From contig JBKPBQ010000456.1 of assembly GCA_046726955.1 (NCBI GenBank), positions 1-8,887 on the forward strand: a DNA stretch of 8,887 nucleotides, read 5' to 3'. This DNA is from CAVPGH01 sp046726955. GTDB lineage: Bacteria; Acidobacteriota; Vicinamibacteria; Fen-336. A program made the position numbers and the translations under genes. This document shows, in pieces, positions 1 through 7,529 of the stretch (position 1 is the first letter of the stretch; the number at the start of each line of letters is the position of its first letter). Below the pieces are notes generated by a model, which was not told where the DNA came from, did not search any database, and worked only from the letters and a program-made list of their open reading frames with translations.

Positions 1-1
1 G

Positions 2-568
2 TCGGGCCCGGGGGACATCAACGACGGAGTGAACCTCCCCGCGGGCGGCAGCGTCACCTACACCGTCAGCGGGACCGTCGTCGCGGGAACGACGGGCACT
101 CTCTCGAACACGGCCACCGTGGCGGCGCCCGCCGGCGTCACGGATCCGACCCCCGGCAACAACTCCGCGACAGACACCGACACCGTGGTCGGCCTCGCCT
201 ACTTCACCGTCACACCGTGCCGCGTCGTCGACACCCGTGGCGGGACGGTTCCCATCGGCGGTCCCGTGATGCAGGGGCAGGAGACGCGCACGTTCGCGCT
301 CGCCGGCAACTGCGGCATCCCGGCCACGGCGAAGGCCGTCCAGCTCAACATCGCGGTCACGCAGCCGACGTCCGTGGGCAACATCCGCCTCTTCCCCGCC
401 GGACAGGCCGTGCCGACCATCTCGAGCATCAACTACTCGGCGGGCCAGACGCGGACCAACAACGCGGTCGTCACCCTGAACAACGTCGGTGAGATGGCCG
501 CGTTCATCGCCCAGCCCATCGGGACGACGGTGCACCTGATCGTCGACGTGGACGGGTACTTCGAATGA
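2..568 (+). CDS. Secreted surface protein, C-terminal fragment (DUF11-type repeat plus 'TPCRVVDTR' C-terminal domain)
   Basis: The frame is open from the left edge (codons from base 2), so this is the last 188 residues of a longer protein; the GTG at 29 is an internal valine, not a start. Residues 1 to about 62 look like the end of a DUF11/conserved-repeat beta-sandwich, with the typical GGSVTYTVSG, LSNTATV and DPTPGNNSATDTDTV strings. Residues about 65-188 form a separate C-terminal domain that begins YFTVTPCRVVDTR and ends IVDVDGYFE. I recognise this pattern from large secreted proteins of Acidobacteriota and Actinobacteria. It has two cysteines (visible residues 73 and 104) that could form a disulfide. 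Composition is rich in Thr, Val, Gly and Asn with few Lys, as in extracellular adhesin-like proteins. Function is not known; cell-surface or secreted placement is inference. A strong terminator follows 45 nt after the stop. Confidence 0.85.
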   Translation, partial: SGPGDINDGVNLPAGGSVTYTVSGTVVAGTTGTLSNTATVAAPAGVTDPTPGNNSATDTDTVVGLAYFTVTPCRVVDTRGGTVPIGGPVMQGQETRTFALAGNCGIPATAKAVQLNIAVTQPTSVGNIRLFPAGQAVPTISSINYSAGQTRTNNAVVTLNNVGEMAAFIAQPIGTTVHLIVDVDGYFE

Positions 569-612
569 CGGCCGGAGGCGCCGCGCGACGGCGCTGTCGT
601 TAGGCGGTCGGC

Positions 613-660
613 CGCGGGCGGCTCGGACCCCGACGAGGGAAGAGCCGCCCGCGCTTTTTT
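613..660 (+). terminator. Rho-independent terminator of the surface-protein gene
   Basis: A perfect 12-bp GC-rich stem (613-624 paired with 642-653) encloses a 17-nt loop and is followed by C and six T (655-660). The T run is on the plus strand, so it serves the upstream gene. Its last T is also the first base of the complement of the hemerythrin gene's TGA stop, so the two convergent genes are packed against each other. The minus-strand reading has no T run after the stem. Confidence 0.9.
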
Positions 661-1340
661 CACCGCGGGGTGAACTGCGCGAGCTCGTAGATCCCGAGCG
701 ACTTCTCGATCTGCCCCACCCGCTCCACGATTCCCTCGAACCCTTCCTTGCCGAAGAGCTGGTGCTCTTTCTTCTCGAAGTCCTCGCCGAGGGCGTCGTA
801 CTCGTGACGGGACACGACTTCGTGCAGCGCCGGGAAGAGCACTGTGTCCTCGCGGGCCTCGTGCGGAGCGTACATGCGCACGAACTCGTGGAGCCGGGCC
901 CCGAGGTCCTTCTTCGCGTCGTCTGAGCGAACGCCGGCCCCGACCAGGGCCAGGATCCGCTCCGTCACCCGCCGGCCCGCCTTGTGCTGCGCGTCGAGCG
1001 TATCCACGAGCTCGACGAGCTTGCCCTTCTTGCGGAATCGCGGAAAGAGGTGCTCCTCCTCGAGCTTCTCGTGGTAGCCCTCGATGAAGGTCTGGATGAT
1101 CTTCGCGGAGTCCGTGACGGCCTGCGGGGGAAAATCCTTGCCGGCCGCGATTCGCTCGCGGACGTCGTCGTACACGAGGAGGATGCGCTTGAGCACGCCG
1201 TGCTCCCGCATCAGGTCCTCGGTGGGAGTCACTTCTTCCTCTTCCTCCTCGGCCCCCCCGGCGGGGACGGAGCCCACCGCCAGGCCGATGCCCACGACGG
1301 GCAGGACCTTCAGCCAGAAGCGTCTGTCGATGTCGCTCAT
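660..1340 (-). CDS. Exported hemerythrin (HHE) domain protein, probable Tat substrate
   Basis: Protein of 226 aa. Residues 1-30 look like a Tat signal peptide: an RRFWLK motif (residues 6-11; consensus RRxFLK) followed by the hydrophobic stretch VLPVVGIGLAVG. A run of six Glu follows (31-36). The rest is an alpha-helical hemerythrin fold with the expected di-iron ligands: H47 (MREHGVL), H90 and E94 (HEKLE), H119 (DAQHK), and H160 and E164 (HEARE). The family binds O2 or handles iron, NO or peroxide through a non-haem di-iron site; which applies here is not visible. ATG at 1340 is chosen because an AGAGGG-like Shine-Dalgarno precedes it and the signal peptide begins there. The open frame continues far upstream only because of high GC. 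It is divergent from the selenocysteine peroxiredoxin across a 135-bp gap. Most hemerythrin-domain proteins lack a signal peptide, so the export signal is notable. Export is inferred from the motif. Confidence 0.88.
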   Translation of the reverse strand: MSDIDRRFWLKVLPVVGIGLAVGSVPAGGAEEEEEEVTPTEDLMREHGVLKRILLVYDDVRERIAAGKDFPPQAVTDSAKIIQTFIEGYHEKLEEEHLFPRFRKKGKLVELVDTLDAQHKAGRRVTERILALVGAGVRSDDAKKDLGARLHEFVRMYAPHEAREDTVLFPALHEVVSRHEYDALGEDFEKKEHQLFGKEGFEGIVERVGQIEKSLGIYELAQFTPR

Positions 1341-1436
1341 CTCCGATCCCTCTCGGTTGTGCCGGTGCCCCCCTGCCGCGAGTGCAAGATGTGCGCCGAG
1401 AGCCCCCTTCCTCGACCGGGCCGCGCGCGAAAACGC

Positions 1437-1466
1437 TTGCACGCGCCGGCTCTTCGGAGCTAACTT
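1437..1466 (+). promoter_or_regulatory. Weak candidate promoter for the selenocysteine peroxiredoxin
   Basis: TTGCAC (1437-1442) and TAACTT (1461-1466) are 18 nt apart, a modest match to housekeeping -35 and -10 boxes. Transcription would start about 3 nt before the ATG at 1476, giving a nearly leaderless mRNA. This would fit the lack of a well-placed Shine-Dalgarno: the only GGAG is 16 nt from the ATG. The match is weak and could be chance. Confidence 0.22.
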
Positions 1467-1475
1467 CACGCTGCC

Positions 1476-1921
1476 ATGCTGAAGACGGGCGCCGTCGCTC
1501 CCGACTTCGCGATCGGGAAGGGCTCGTTCTACGAGCTGCTCGACAAGGGGGCAGCCGTCGTCTTCTTCTTCCCCCGCGCCTTCACGCCCGGCTGAACGCG
1601 CGAAGCCGGCGAGTTTCGCCGGGAGTTCGAGCGGCTGCAGAAGTCGTCCTGCGAGGTGGTGGGCATCTCCAGCGACCCCCAGGACCTGAACGACCGCTTT
1701 CGCGAGAGCCTCGGCCTGCCCTTCCCGCTCGTCGGCGACCCGTCGGGGAAGATCCTGCGGGAATACGACGTCCGCTGGCCCATCCTCGGCACGGCCCAGC
1801 GCGTGACCTACGTGGTCAGCCCGCGGCGCCACGTCCGGATCGCCTTCCACAGCCAGTTCCGATTCGACGCCCACGCCGCCAAGGCCTGCGAGGCGGTGGA
1901 GAGCGGCGAGGAGAGCGGAGC

Positions 1922-1925
<4 letters not shown>
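1476..1925 (+). CDS. Selenocysteine-containing peroxiredoxin (PrxQ/BCP-like, AhpC/TSA superfamily)
   Basis: Read through one in-frame TGA (1593-1595, codon 40), this gives 149 aa, a normal PrxQ/BCP length. The start has the family's MLKTGAVAPDF opening. The active-site segment is FFPRAFTPG-U-TREA, so the TGA sits exactly where the peroxidatic Cys of the PxxxTxxC motif belongs (P33, T37, U40). After the TGA the frame stays open and family-like: VVGISSDPQDL, FPLVGDPSGKI, and R109 in QRVTYVV, the usual active-site Arg. A SECIS-like hairpin follows the TGA directly. The enzyme would reduce H2O2 or organic peroxides, with selenol replacing thiol. The PrxQ resolving Cys at +5 is absent (G45); C59 and C138 are the only cysteines. 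The ATG start is fixed by an in-frame TAA at 1461. No signal peptide, so cytoplasmic. Without Sec insertion only a 39-aa peptide would form. A nonsense mutation is the alternative, made unlikely by the exact position, the intact downstream frame and the hairpin. Confidence 0.88.
1593..1633 (+). promoter_or_regulatory. Bacterial SECIS element (UGA codon plus adjacent hairpin)
   Basis: One base after the TGA (1593-1595) a hairpin spans 1597-1633. The lower stem pairs 1597-1604 with 1626-1633 with a single G-A mismatch (1600/1630). A small internal loop (G1605 against 1623-1625) follows, then a 7-bp perfect upper stem (1606-1612 with 1616-1622) capped by the tri-loop GTT (1613-1615). From what I recall of bacterial SECIS models, SelB recognises an apical loop with a G among its first bases, roughly 16-37 nt after the UGA. 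Here the loop starts 17 nt after the UGA and its first base is G. It also encodes amino acids, as bacterial SECIS elements do. Pairing was read by eye; no folding energy was computed. Confidence 0.75.
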
Positions 1926-3174
<1,249 letters not shown>

Positions 3175-3178
<4 letters not shown>

Positions 3179-3573
3179 GCGTCCGCGGGGGGAGCGCTCA
3201 TGACCTGGCGCACCTCGATCGGCATGTTCAGCGGAGCGCCGTCCGGCCCTGGCGCCGAAGAGGCCCGCGCCGCGATCGCGTAGGCCCGCGCCGGACTCTC
3301 GCAATCCACGATCCAGAAGCCGGCCAGGAACTCCTTGGCCTCCGGGAAGGGACCGTCGGTCACGGCAGGCGTCCCTCCCTTGGTGGCGCGCACCACCCGG
3401 GCTTCGCCCGGGCCCGCGAGCCCCTCGGCTCCCACCAGCTCTCCCGACTGCGCGAGCTCGGCGTTGAACTGCATCATGAAGGCCACGTGGGCCTTGAAGG
3501 CCTCGGGCGGCCAGTCCAGGACCGCCCAGTCCCCCTTGCCCCGCGTGGCTTGCATCATCAGCATGAACTTCAT
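3175..3573 (-). CDS. YCII-related / DGPF domain protein, partner of the ECF42 sigma factor
   Basis: Protein of 132 aa with a ferredoxin-like YCII/DGPF fold. It opens MKFMLMMQ, and the family signature VTDGPFPEAKEFLAGFWIVD lies at residues 71-90 with DGPF at 73-76; the end is the usual PIEVRQVM. Proteins of this family are encoded beside ECF42 sigma factors and are their typical regulon members; the biochemical role is unsettled. A good Shine-Dalgarno (GAGAGGAG, complement of 3581-3588) ends 7 nt before the ATG. The TGA stop overlaps the sigma gene's GTG start by 4 nt, so the two form a bicistronic unit. No signal peptide or membrane segment is seen, so it is probably cytoplasmic. Confidence 0.93.
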
Positions 3574-3623
3574 CTCGCCGCTCCTCTCGGTATGGGCGCC
3601 GTGACCGGCGCTCTCAGGGAGAA

Positions 3624-3650
3624 GTCGGAGCCGAGGCCCGGATCTCGACA
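3624..3650 (-). promoter_or_regulatory. Candidate ECF42-recognised promoter for the DGPF-sigma operon
   Basis: On the minus strand TGTCGA (complement of 3645-3650) is followed after exactly 17 nt by CGAC (complement of 3624-3627). I recall TGTCGA as -35 and CG(A/T)C as -10 for ECF42 in Streptomyces venezuelae. The implied transcript start lies about 40-45 nt upstream of the DGPF ATG, a sensible leader. This would be an autoregulated promoter. The motif is short and the DNA GC-rich, so chance is possible. Confidence 0.5.
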
Positions 3651-3801
3651 CCCTGGACCGAGACCGGAAGGATAGACCGCCGAAACCGTCTTCGGGCCGC
3701 CCGCCGCTCTTGGAGCGCGCGTGCCACGGCGCCGTCACCGAGGCGTCGCCGCTTCTCGTCAACTTCTGCCCTGCCGGCTTTGAGACAAGGAGCGACCGAC
3801 G

Positions 3802-5547
3802 ATGACGACGGTATCGACACGCAGGCGGATGATCCTGGGCCTCTTCCTTGCCGCGAGCGTCGTGGGGGCGACGCTCGCCGCACCTCCCTTTAGCGGCGTC
3901 CCCGCGCCGAACCCGAAGGCGGCGGGCCTCACGACACCGAACATCCTCACTCCCGAGCTCGCCGAGATCGTGGCGGCGCAGGGCTCGAACCCTCTCGAGA
4001 ACCCCGCCCCCGTCGACCTCGGCGGCGGGAGCTCGATCGACGTGACCCACTACGGCTACTACGGAGATGGACCCTTCGTCGCCCTGCCCTGCACGCCTCC
4101 TGGCTGTCCGACTCCCGTCGAGGCGAAGAAGAGCGAGCCCGACAAGAACACGTATCTCGTCTTCCATCATGGATTGCCGGGCGCCGACGAGGGCTTCAAC
4201 TACGGCCGGCACTTCCTCTTCCAGGGGCACGAGTCGGGACCCAACTCCTCGACCCTCGGGAACAATTCGATCGGTTACATCACCCGCATCAACCTCGACG
4301 CGGACGCCGCGCACCGCGTCACGCTCCTCGCGACCACGGACGTCGACGGCAATCCCCTGCCCGCGTTCGACGGCTCGACCTGGGACCCCTGGGCGCAGAA
4401 GGTCCTCTTCACGTCCGAGCTCTCTCCGGGCGGCGGTGTCTTCCAGGCGTCCGTGGACAAGGTCCCGGCGGACGTCGAGAGCCTCTTCGGATCGCTCGGC
4501 CACGGCGGCTTCGAAGGGATCCAGAACGACTCCGACGGCAACCTCTGGATCATCGAGGCCGTGGGAGGGAGCAACGACAACACCCACTGCAACCGGGCCC
4601 GGCAGCCCAACAGCTTCCTCTATCGCTTCAAGCCCGACCACCCCGCCGATCTCAAGCACGGCAAGATGCAGGTGCTCCAGATCATCTCGCTCCGTACCGG
4701 AATGCCCATCACCTTCCACGCCGGCAACATCTGCGGGGACGCGCTCTCCCAGGACATGGCCGATCTCCACACGTACGGCCTGACCTTCAACACGAATTGG
4801 ATCACGATCCACGACACGGCCGTCGACGGCACCGGACCCTTCGACGCCGACGCCCTGGCCAAGACGAAGGGCGGGACGCCGCTCAAGCGGCCGGAGAACG
4901 GTCACTTCCGGCCGGGATCGGGGTTCACCCAGTTCTTCTTCGACGAGACGGGGGACACGAACGCCGACACCGTGGCCGGGGCGGCCAACGACCCGAACGG
5001 CATCGACCACGGCGGGTTCGGCGCGATCCTGAAGCTGACCCAGAATCACCCTTCGTCGAACAGCGGCCGGCTGCGGCTGTTCTACCGGGGCGACGAGGCC
5101 CACACCGGCCTCGACAACTGCGCGTTCTGGAGCGACGACGAGGTCGTCTTCGTGGAGGACGCTGGTGACGGGCTGCACGGCCAGCGCAACGGCCTCGACT
5201 CCGCCTACCTCTTCGACCTCGGCACCAACTACGCCAACCCGGCCAATCAGCCGCTGCGCCTGCTCGCCCAGGGCCGCGACCCCTCGGCGACGCTCGACTC
5301 CGCGCTCGCCGGGATCGTCACTGGCTTCGCGAACGACCAGGACAACGAGATCACCGGCTTCCACGTCTCGGACGGCGACCCGTCGCTGTTCGGGATCCTC
5401 GGCAACAAGGTCCCCCAGCCGTTCCGCAACGGCTGGCGCGTGTTCTACACGCAGCAGCACGGCGACAACGTGACGTGGGAGATCCTCCGGGAGAGGCGGC
5501 ACCACGCCGGTTCGTCCCTCAACGAGCTGGAGGTGGCGGTCCAGTAA
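3802..5547 (+). CDS. Secreted PhoX-like (DUF839) beta-propeller protein
   Basis: Protein of 581 aa. The N-terminus TRRRMILG followed by LFLAASVVGATLAA is a signal peptide with a Tat-like TRRxMI motif (residues 6-11), cleaved probably near residue 27. The body resembles the DUF839/PhoX family: HFLFQGHES (about 137-145), STWDPWAQKVLFTSE (192-206), NSFLYRFKP (270-278), the RPENGHFRPG region (363-372) and VEDAGDGLHGQRNG (451-464). Known PhoX enzymes are Tat-exported Ca/Fe-dependent alkaline phosphatases. The PhoX motif usually written NCAGGxTPWGTWLTCEE aligns with 188-206 here but lacks both of its cysteines, so phosphatase activity is uncertain. Three Cys pairs elsewhere (97/102, 263/311 and 440 alone with none near) may stabilise the secreted fold only in part. 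A Shine-Dalgarno AAGGAG (3787-3792) sits 9 nt before the ATG. It is divergent from the ECF42 operon and stands alone. Confidence 0.82.
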   Translation: MTTVSTRRRMILGLFLAASVVGATLAAPPFSGVPAPNPKAAGLTTPNILTPELAEIVAAQGSNPLENPAPVDLGGGSSIDVTHYGYYGDGPFVALPCTPPGCPTPVEAKKSEPDKNTYLVFHHGLPGADEGFNYGRHFLFQGHESGPNSSTLGNNSIGYITRINLDADAAHRVTLLATTDVDGNPLPAFDGSTWDPWAQKVLFTSELSPGGGVFQASVDKVPADVESLFGSLGHGGFEGIQNDSDGNLWIIEAVGGSNDNTHCNRARQPNSFLYRFKPDHPADLKHGKMQVLQIISLRTGMPITFHAGNICGDALSQDMADLHTYGLTFNTNWITIHDTAVDGTGPFDADALAKTKGGTPLKRPENGHFRPGSGFTQFFFDETGDTNADTVAGAANDPNGIDHGGFGAILKLTQNHPSSNSGRLRLFYRGDEAHTGLDNCAFWSDDEVVFVEDAGDGLHGQRNGLDSAYLFDLGTNYANPANQPLRLLAQGRDPSATLDSALAGIVTGFANDQDNEITGFHVSDGDPSLFGILGNKVPQPFRNGWRVFYTQQHGDNVTWEILRERRHHAGSSLNELEVAVQ

Positions 5548-5568
5548 CGAGCGCGCTCGGATGCCGTA

Positions 5569-5606
5569 CCGCGCGCCGGGGTAGCGTGCACGTCCCCGGC
5601 GCGCGG
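5569..5606. terminator. Strong hairpin between convergent genes, probable bidirectional terminator
   Basis: A perfect 13-bp GC-only stem (5569-5581 with 5594-5606) encloses a 12-nt loop, in the 78-bp gap between the convergent PhoX-like and cupin genes. There is no T run on either side, so it is not a classical intrinsic terminator. Position and stem strength make a termination or mRNA 3'-end role likely. Confidence 0.55.
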
Positions 5607-5625
5607 GCCACAGACCGCCGCGGCG

Positions 5626-6045
5626 CTATCGAGCCGGGGCGGGCTCCGGCGTGGTCAAGGTCGCGCCCTCGTCCGCGACGAACACGGCGAGGAGGGTCGC
5701 CGGCTTCGTCGCACTCGCGTTCTCGCTCACCATGTGGACGCTGCCGTCCGGCTCGAAGAAGCCCTCGCCCGCCTTGTAGACCCGCGCCGGCCCCGTCACC
5801 GAGTTCTGGGAGCGGACCTCTCCCGAGACGACGAACGCGAAGACGCTTCCCGCGTGACGGTGCGGGCCCGACTTCCCACCCGGTCCGTACGTCACGGAGA
5901 CCGCGGTGAGCCGCTTGCCGGGGACGTTCGGCAGCGCCTCCGACAAGACGACCGAGTCCTTGGAATCGGCGGCCGACAGATGGCGGGACCCGGCTTGGAG
6001 CAGCAGCAACCCCAGGACACACGCGGTGAGGCTCATGATCTTCAT
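5626..6045 (-). CDS. Small secreted cupin-domain protein
   Basis: Protein of 139 aa. Residues 1-25 form a Sec-type signal peptide (MKIMSLTACVLGLLLLQAG, then SRHLSA before ADSKDS). The remainder is one cupin beta-barrel: motif 1 at about 60-76 (GPHRHAGSVFAFVVSGE, H62 and H64) and motif 2 at about 93-108 (GEGFFEPDGSVHMVSE, H104). The motif-1 Glu that usually serves as a fourth metal ligand is not seen (the spacing places Ser or Val there), so it may bind metal with three His or not be an enzyme. The ATG at 6045 is preferred over M4 because GGAG lies 7 nt upstream of it. It follows the efflux operon by 62 bp on the same strand and may be co-transcribed or have its own promoter. The substrate is unknown; a periplasmic location is inferred. 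Confidence 0.88.
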   Translation of the reverse strand: MKIMSLTACVLGLLLLQAGSRHLSAADSKDSVVLSEALPNVPGKRLTAVSVTYGPGGKSGPHRHAGSVFAFVVSGEVRSQNSVTGPARVYKAGEGFFEPDGSVHMVSENASATKPATLLAVFVADEGATLTTPEPAPAR

Positions 6046-6073
6046 CGGGACACTCCAGGTTCGATTCGTGCCG

Positions 6074-6111
6074 ATTCTAGCGGCACGGGCCCCCCGCGCG
6101 GGCCGGGCTAG
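6074..6111 (-). promoter_or_regulatory. Inverted repeat and possible -10 box between the channel and cupin genes
   Basis: CTAGC (6077-6081) and GCTAG (6107-6111) flank a GC-rich segment that can pair imperfectly with itself, giving a hairpin that overlaps the stop codon of the outer-membrane channel gene. On the minus strand TAGAAT (complement of 6074-6079) matches five of six bases of a -10 box, about 30 nt from the cupin ATG, but I see no -35 at the right distance. The site could attenuate read-through from the pump operon, start the cupin transcript, or be chance. Confidence 0.3.
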
Positions 6112-7529
6112 GGCGACGCGGACGGCGCCGGCGAGGGCGAGACGATGGGCCACCCGCCCCCGAGCGCCTTGTAGAGCGCGACCACCGCGAGCAGCTGGTC
6201 GAGGTGCGTCTGCGCGAGGTTGATCTCGGCCGGAAAGAGCTGCTGCTGCGCGTCGAGCACCTCGAAGTAGGCGGAGAGGCCCGACCGGTAGCGGAGGTTG
6301 GCGAGGCGGACGGCCTCGGTGTACGCCCTCACCGTGCGCGCGCGCTCCCGCTCCGTATCCACGAGCTTCGTGCGGTCCACGAGCGCTCCGGAGACCTCGC
6401 GCAGGGAGTTGGTGATGGCCGCCTCGTAGAGGATCTTCCCCTGCTCGAAGCGGGCCTGGGCCGCCTTGTAGTTGCCCTTGATCTGGCCGGCCTGGAAGAG
6501 CGGGCCGACGAGAGAGGCGGCGATGCTGTAGGTCTTGCCCTGGGCGAAGATGTCGCCGAGCTCCGGGCTCACGTTGCCGAAGAAGCCGGTGAGGCTGAGC
6601 GTCGGGAAGAAGCGGGCCTTGGCCGCGCCGACGAGCGCGTTGGCGGAGACGAGCTGCTCTTCGGCTTCGCGCACGTCCGGCCGCCGCTCGAGGAGGGCCG
6701 AGGGCAGGCCGGCGGGAATGTCGGGCGGGATCGGCACGTCCGGGCCGTCGCGCGCGATGGGCTGCGGGGGCCGGCCGAGCAGGTAGTTGAGCTGGTTCTC
6801 CTTGGCCACGATCGCGCGCTCGATCTCCGGGATCTGCGCCGCCACCAGGCCCAGCGAAGCTTCGGCGCGCGCGGTCTCGAGCGCGGACGCGGCCCCGCCT
6901 TCGAGCCGCCGCTCGAAGAGCTGGGAGGTGCCCTGGAAGGCCTCGGTCGTGCGCTTCGCGATCTCGAGCTCGGTGTCGAGCTCGCGGAGCTCGAAGTACG
7001 CCGTGGCCACGTCCGACACGAGCGACAGGAGGACGCCCCGCCGCGCCTCTTCTGTAGCCAGGTACTGGGCCTTCGCGGCCTCCGTCTGCCGGCGGATACG
7101 CCCGAAAATGTCGAGCTCCCACGAGAAGCCGACCTTGGCCGTCCACTTCGTGTCGACGTGGCCGTCCTTGTTCACGAACTGATCGAGCCGGGCGCGCTCC
7201 AGCTCCGCCTGGTAGCCGACGCTCGGGTAGAGGTCGCCGCGGGCGACGCGGTAGAGGGCCCGGACCTCCTCCACGCGGGCGGCGGCGAGCCGCGCGTCGT
7301 AGCCGTTGCGCAGGGCCTCGTCCACGAGCCCCTTCAGGACCGGGTCCTGGAAGACCTCCCACCACGGCAGGTCGGCGAGCGAGCGGGCCTCCTCCGTCGC
7401 GGCTTCCTGGCCGTAGAACTGCGGGGGAACGACAACGGGCGGCCGCTTGTAGTTGGGACCCACGGCGCAGCCGGAGAAGCCGACCGCAGCGAAGAGGGCG
7501 AGCCCCGCGATGCGGGCCCGCCGGCTCAT
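6108..7529 (-). CDS. NodT-family outer-membrane channel lipoprotein of an RND efflux system
   Basis: Protein of 473 aa, a normal TolC/OprM-family length. The N-terminus is a lipoprotein signal ending FSGC with C21 as the lipidated residue, followed by the family hallmark CAVGPNYKRP. LPWWEVFQDPVLKGLV (54-69) is the typical start of the first OEP repeat, and the strings GFSWELDIFGRIRR, LVSDVATAYFELR, LERRPDVREAEEQL, ARFFPTLSLTG and LRYRSGLSAYFEVLDAQQQL mark the two coiled-coil and beta-barrel repeats. It forms the trimeric exit duct that works with an RND pump and a periplasmic adaptor. The ATG overlaps the stop of the pump gene (ATGA, 7526-7529) and has a GGGGAGGT Shine-Dalgarno close upstream, so the two are translationally coupled. 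The exported compound cannot be read from the sequence. Confidence 0.95.
   Translation of the reverse strand: MSRRARIAGLALFAAVGFSGCAVGPNYKRPPVVVPPQFYGQEAATEEARSLADLPWWEVFQDPVLKGLVDEALRNGYDARLAAARVEEVRALYRVARGDLYPSVGYQAELERARLDQFVNKDGHVDTKWTAKVGFSWELDIFGRIRRQTEAAKAQYLATEEARRGVLLSLVSDVATAYFELRELDTELEIAKRTTEAFQGTSQLFERRLEGGAASALETARAEASLGLVAAQIPEIERAIVAKENQLNYLLGRPPQPIARDGPDVPIPPDIPAGLPSALLERRPDVREAEEQLVSANALVGAAKARFFPTLSLTGFFGNVSPELGDIFAQGKTYSIAASLVGPLFQAGQIKGNYKAAQARFEQGKILYEAAITNSLREVSGALVDRTKLVDTERERARTVRAYTEAVRLANLRYRSGLSAYFEVLDAQQQLFPAEINLAQTHLDQLLAVVALYKALGGGWPIVSPSPAPSASP

Noticed and set aside
1236..1260. Repeat or assembly artefact at the GAG/GAA-rich run near the hemerythrin N-terminus
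   Set aside because: The run mixes GAG and GAA codons in frame and encodes six Glu; it reads as a normal acidic linker, not a tandem DNA repeat.
3815..3820. Second TGTCGA on the minus strand as another ECF42 promoter
   Set aside because: No CG(A/T)C box at 16-18 nt and it lies inside the start of the divergent PhoX-like gene, giving a leader of over 200 nt; probably chance.
3574..5505. Long minus-strand frame running antisense through the PhoX-like gene into the DGPF gene
   Set aside because: Only the last 132 residues are a recognisable protein; the rest is a mirror of the PhoX-like gene with biased Arg/Val/Glu composition, typical of high-GC shadow frames.
5569..5606. Classical Rho-independent terminator with T tract
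   Set aside because: The stem is strong but neither strand has a following T run; retained only as a probable bidirectional hairpin with moderate confidence.
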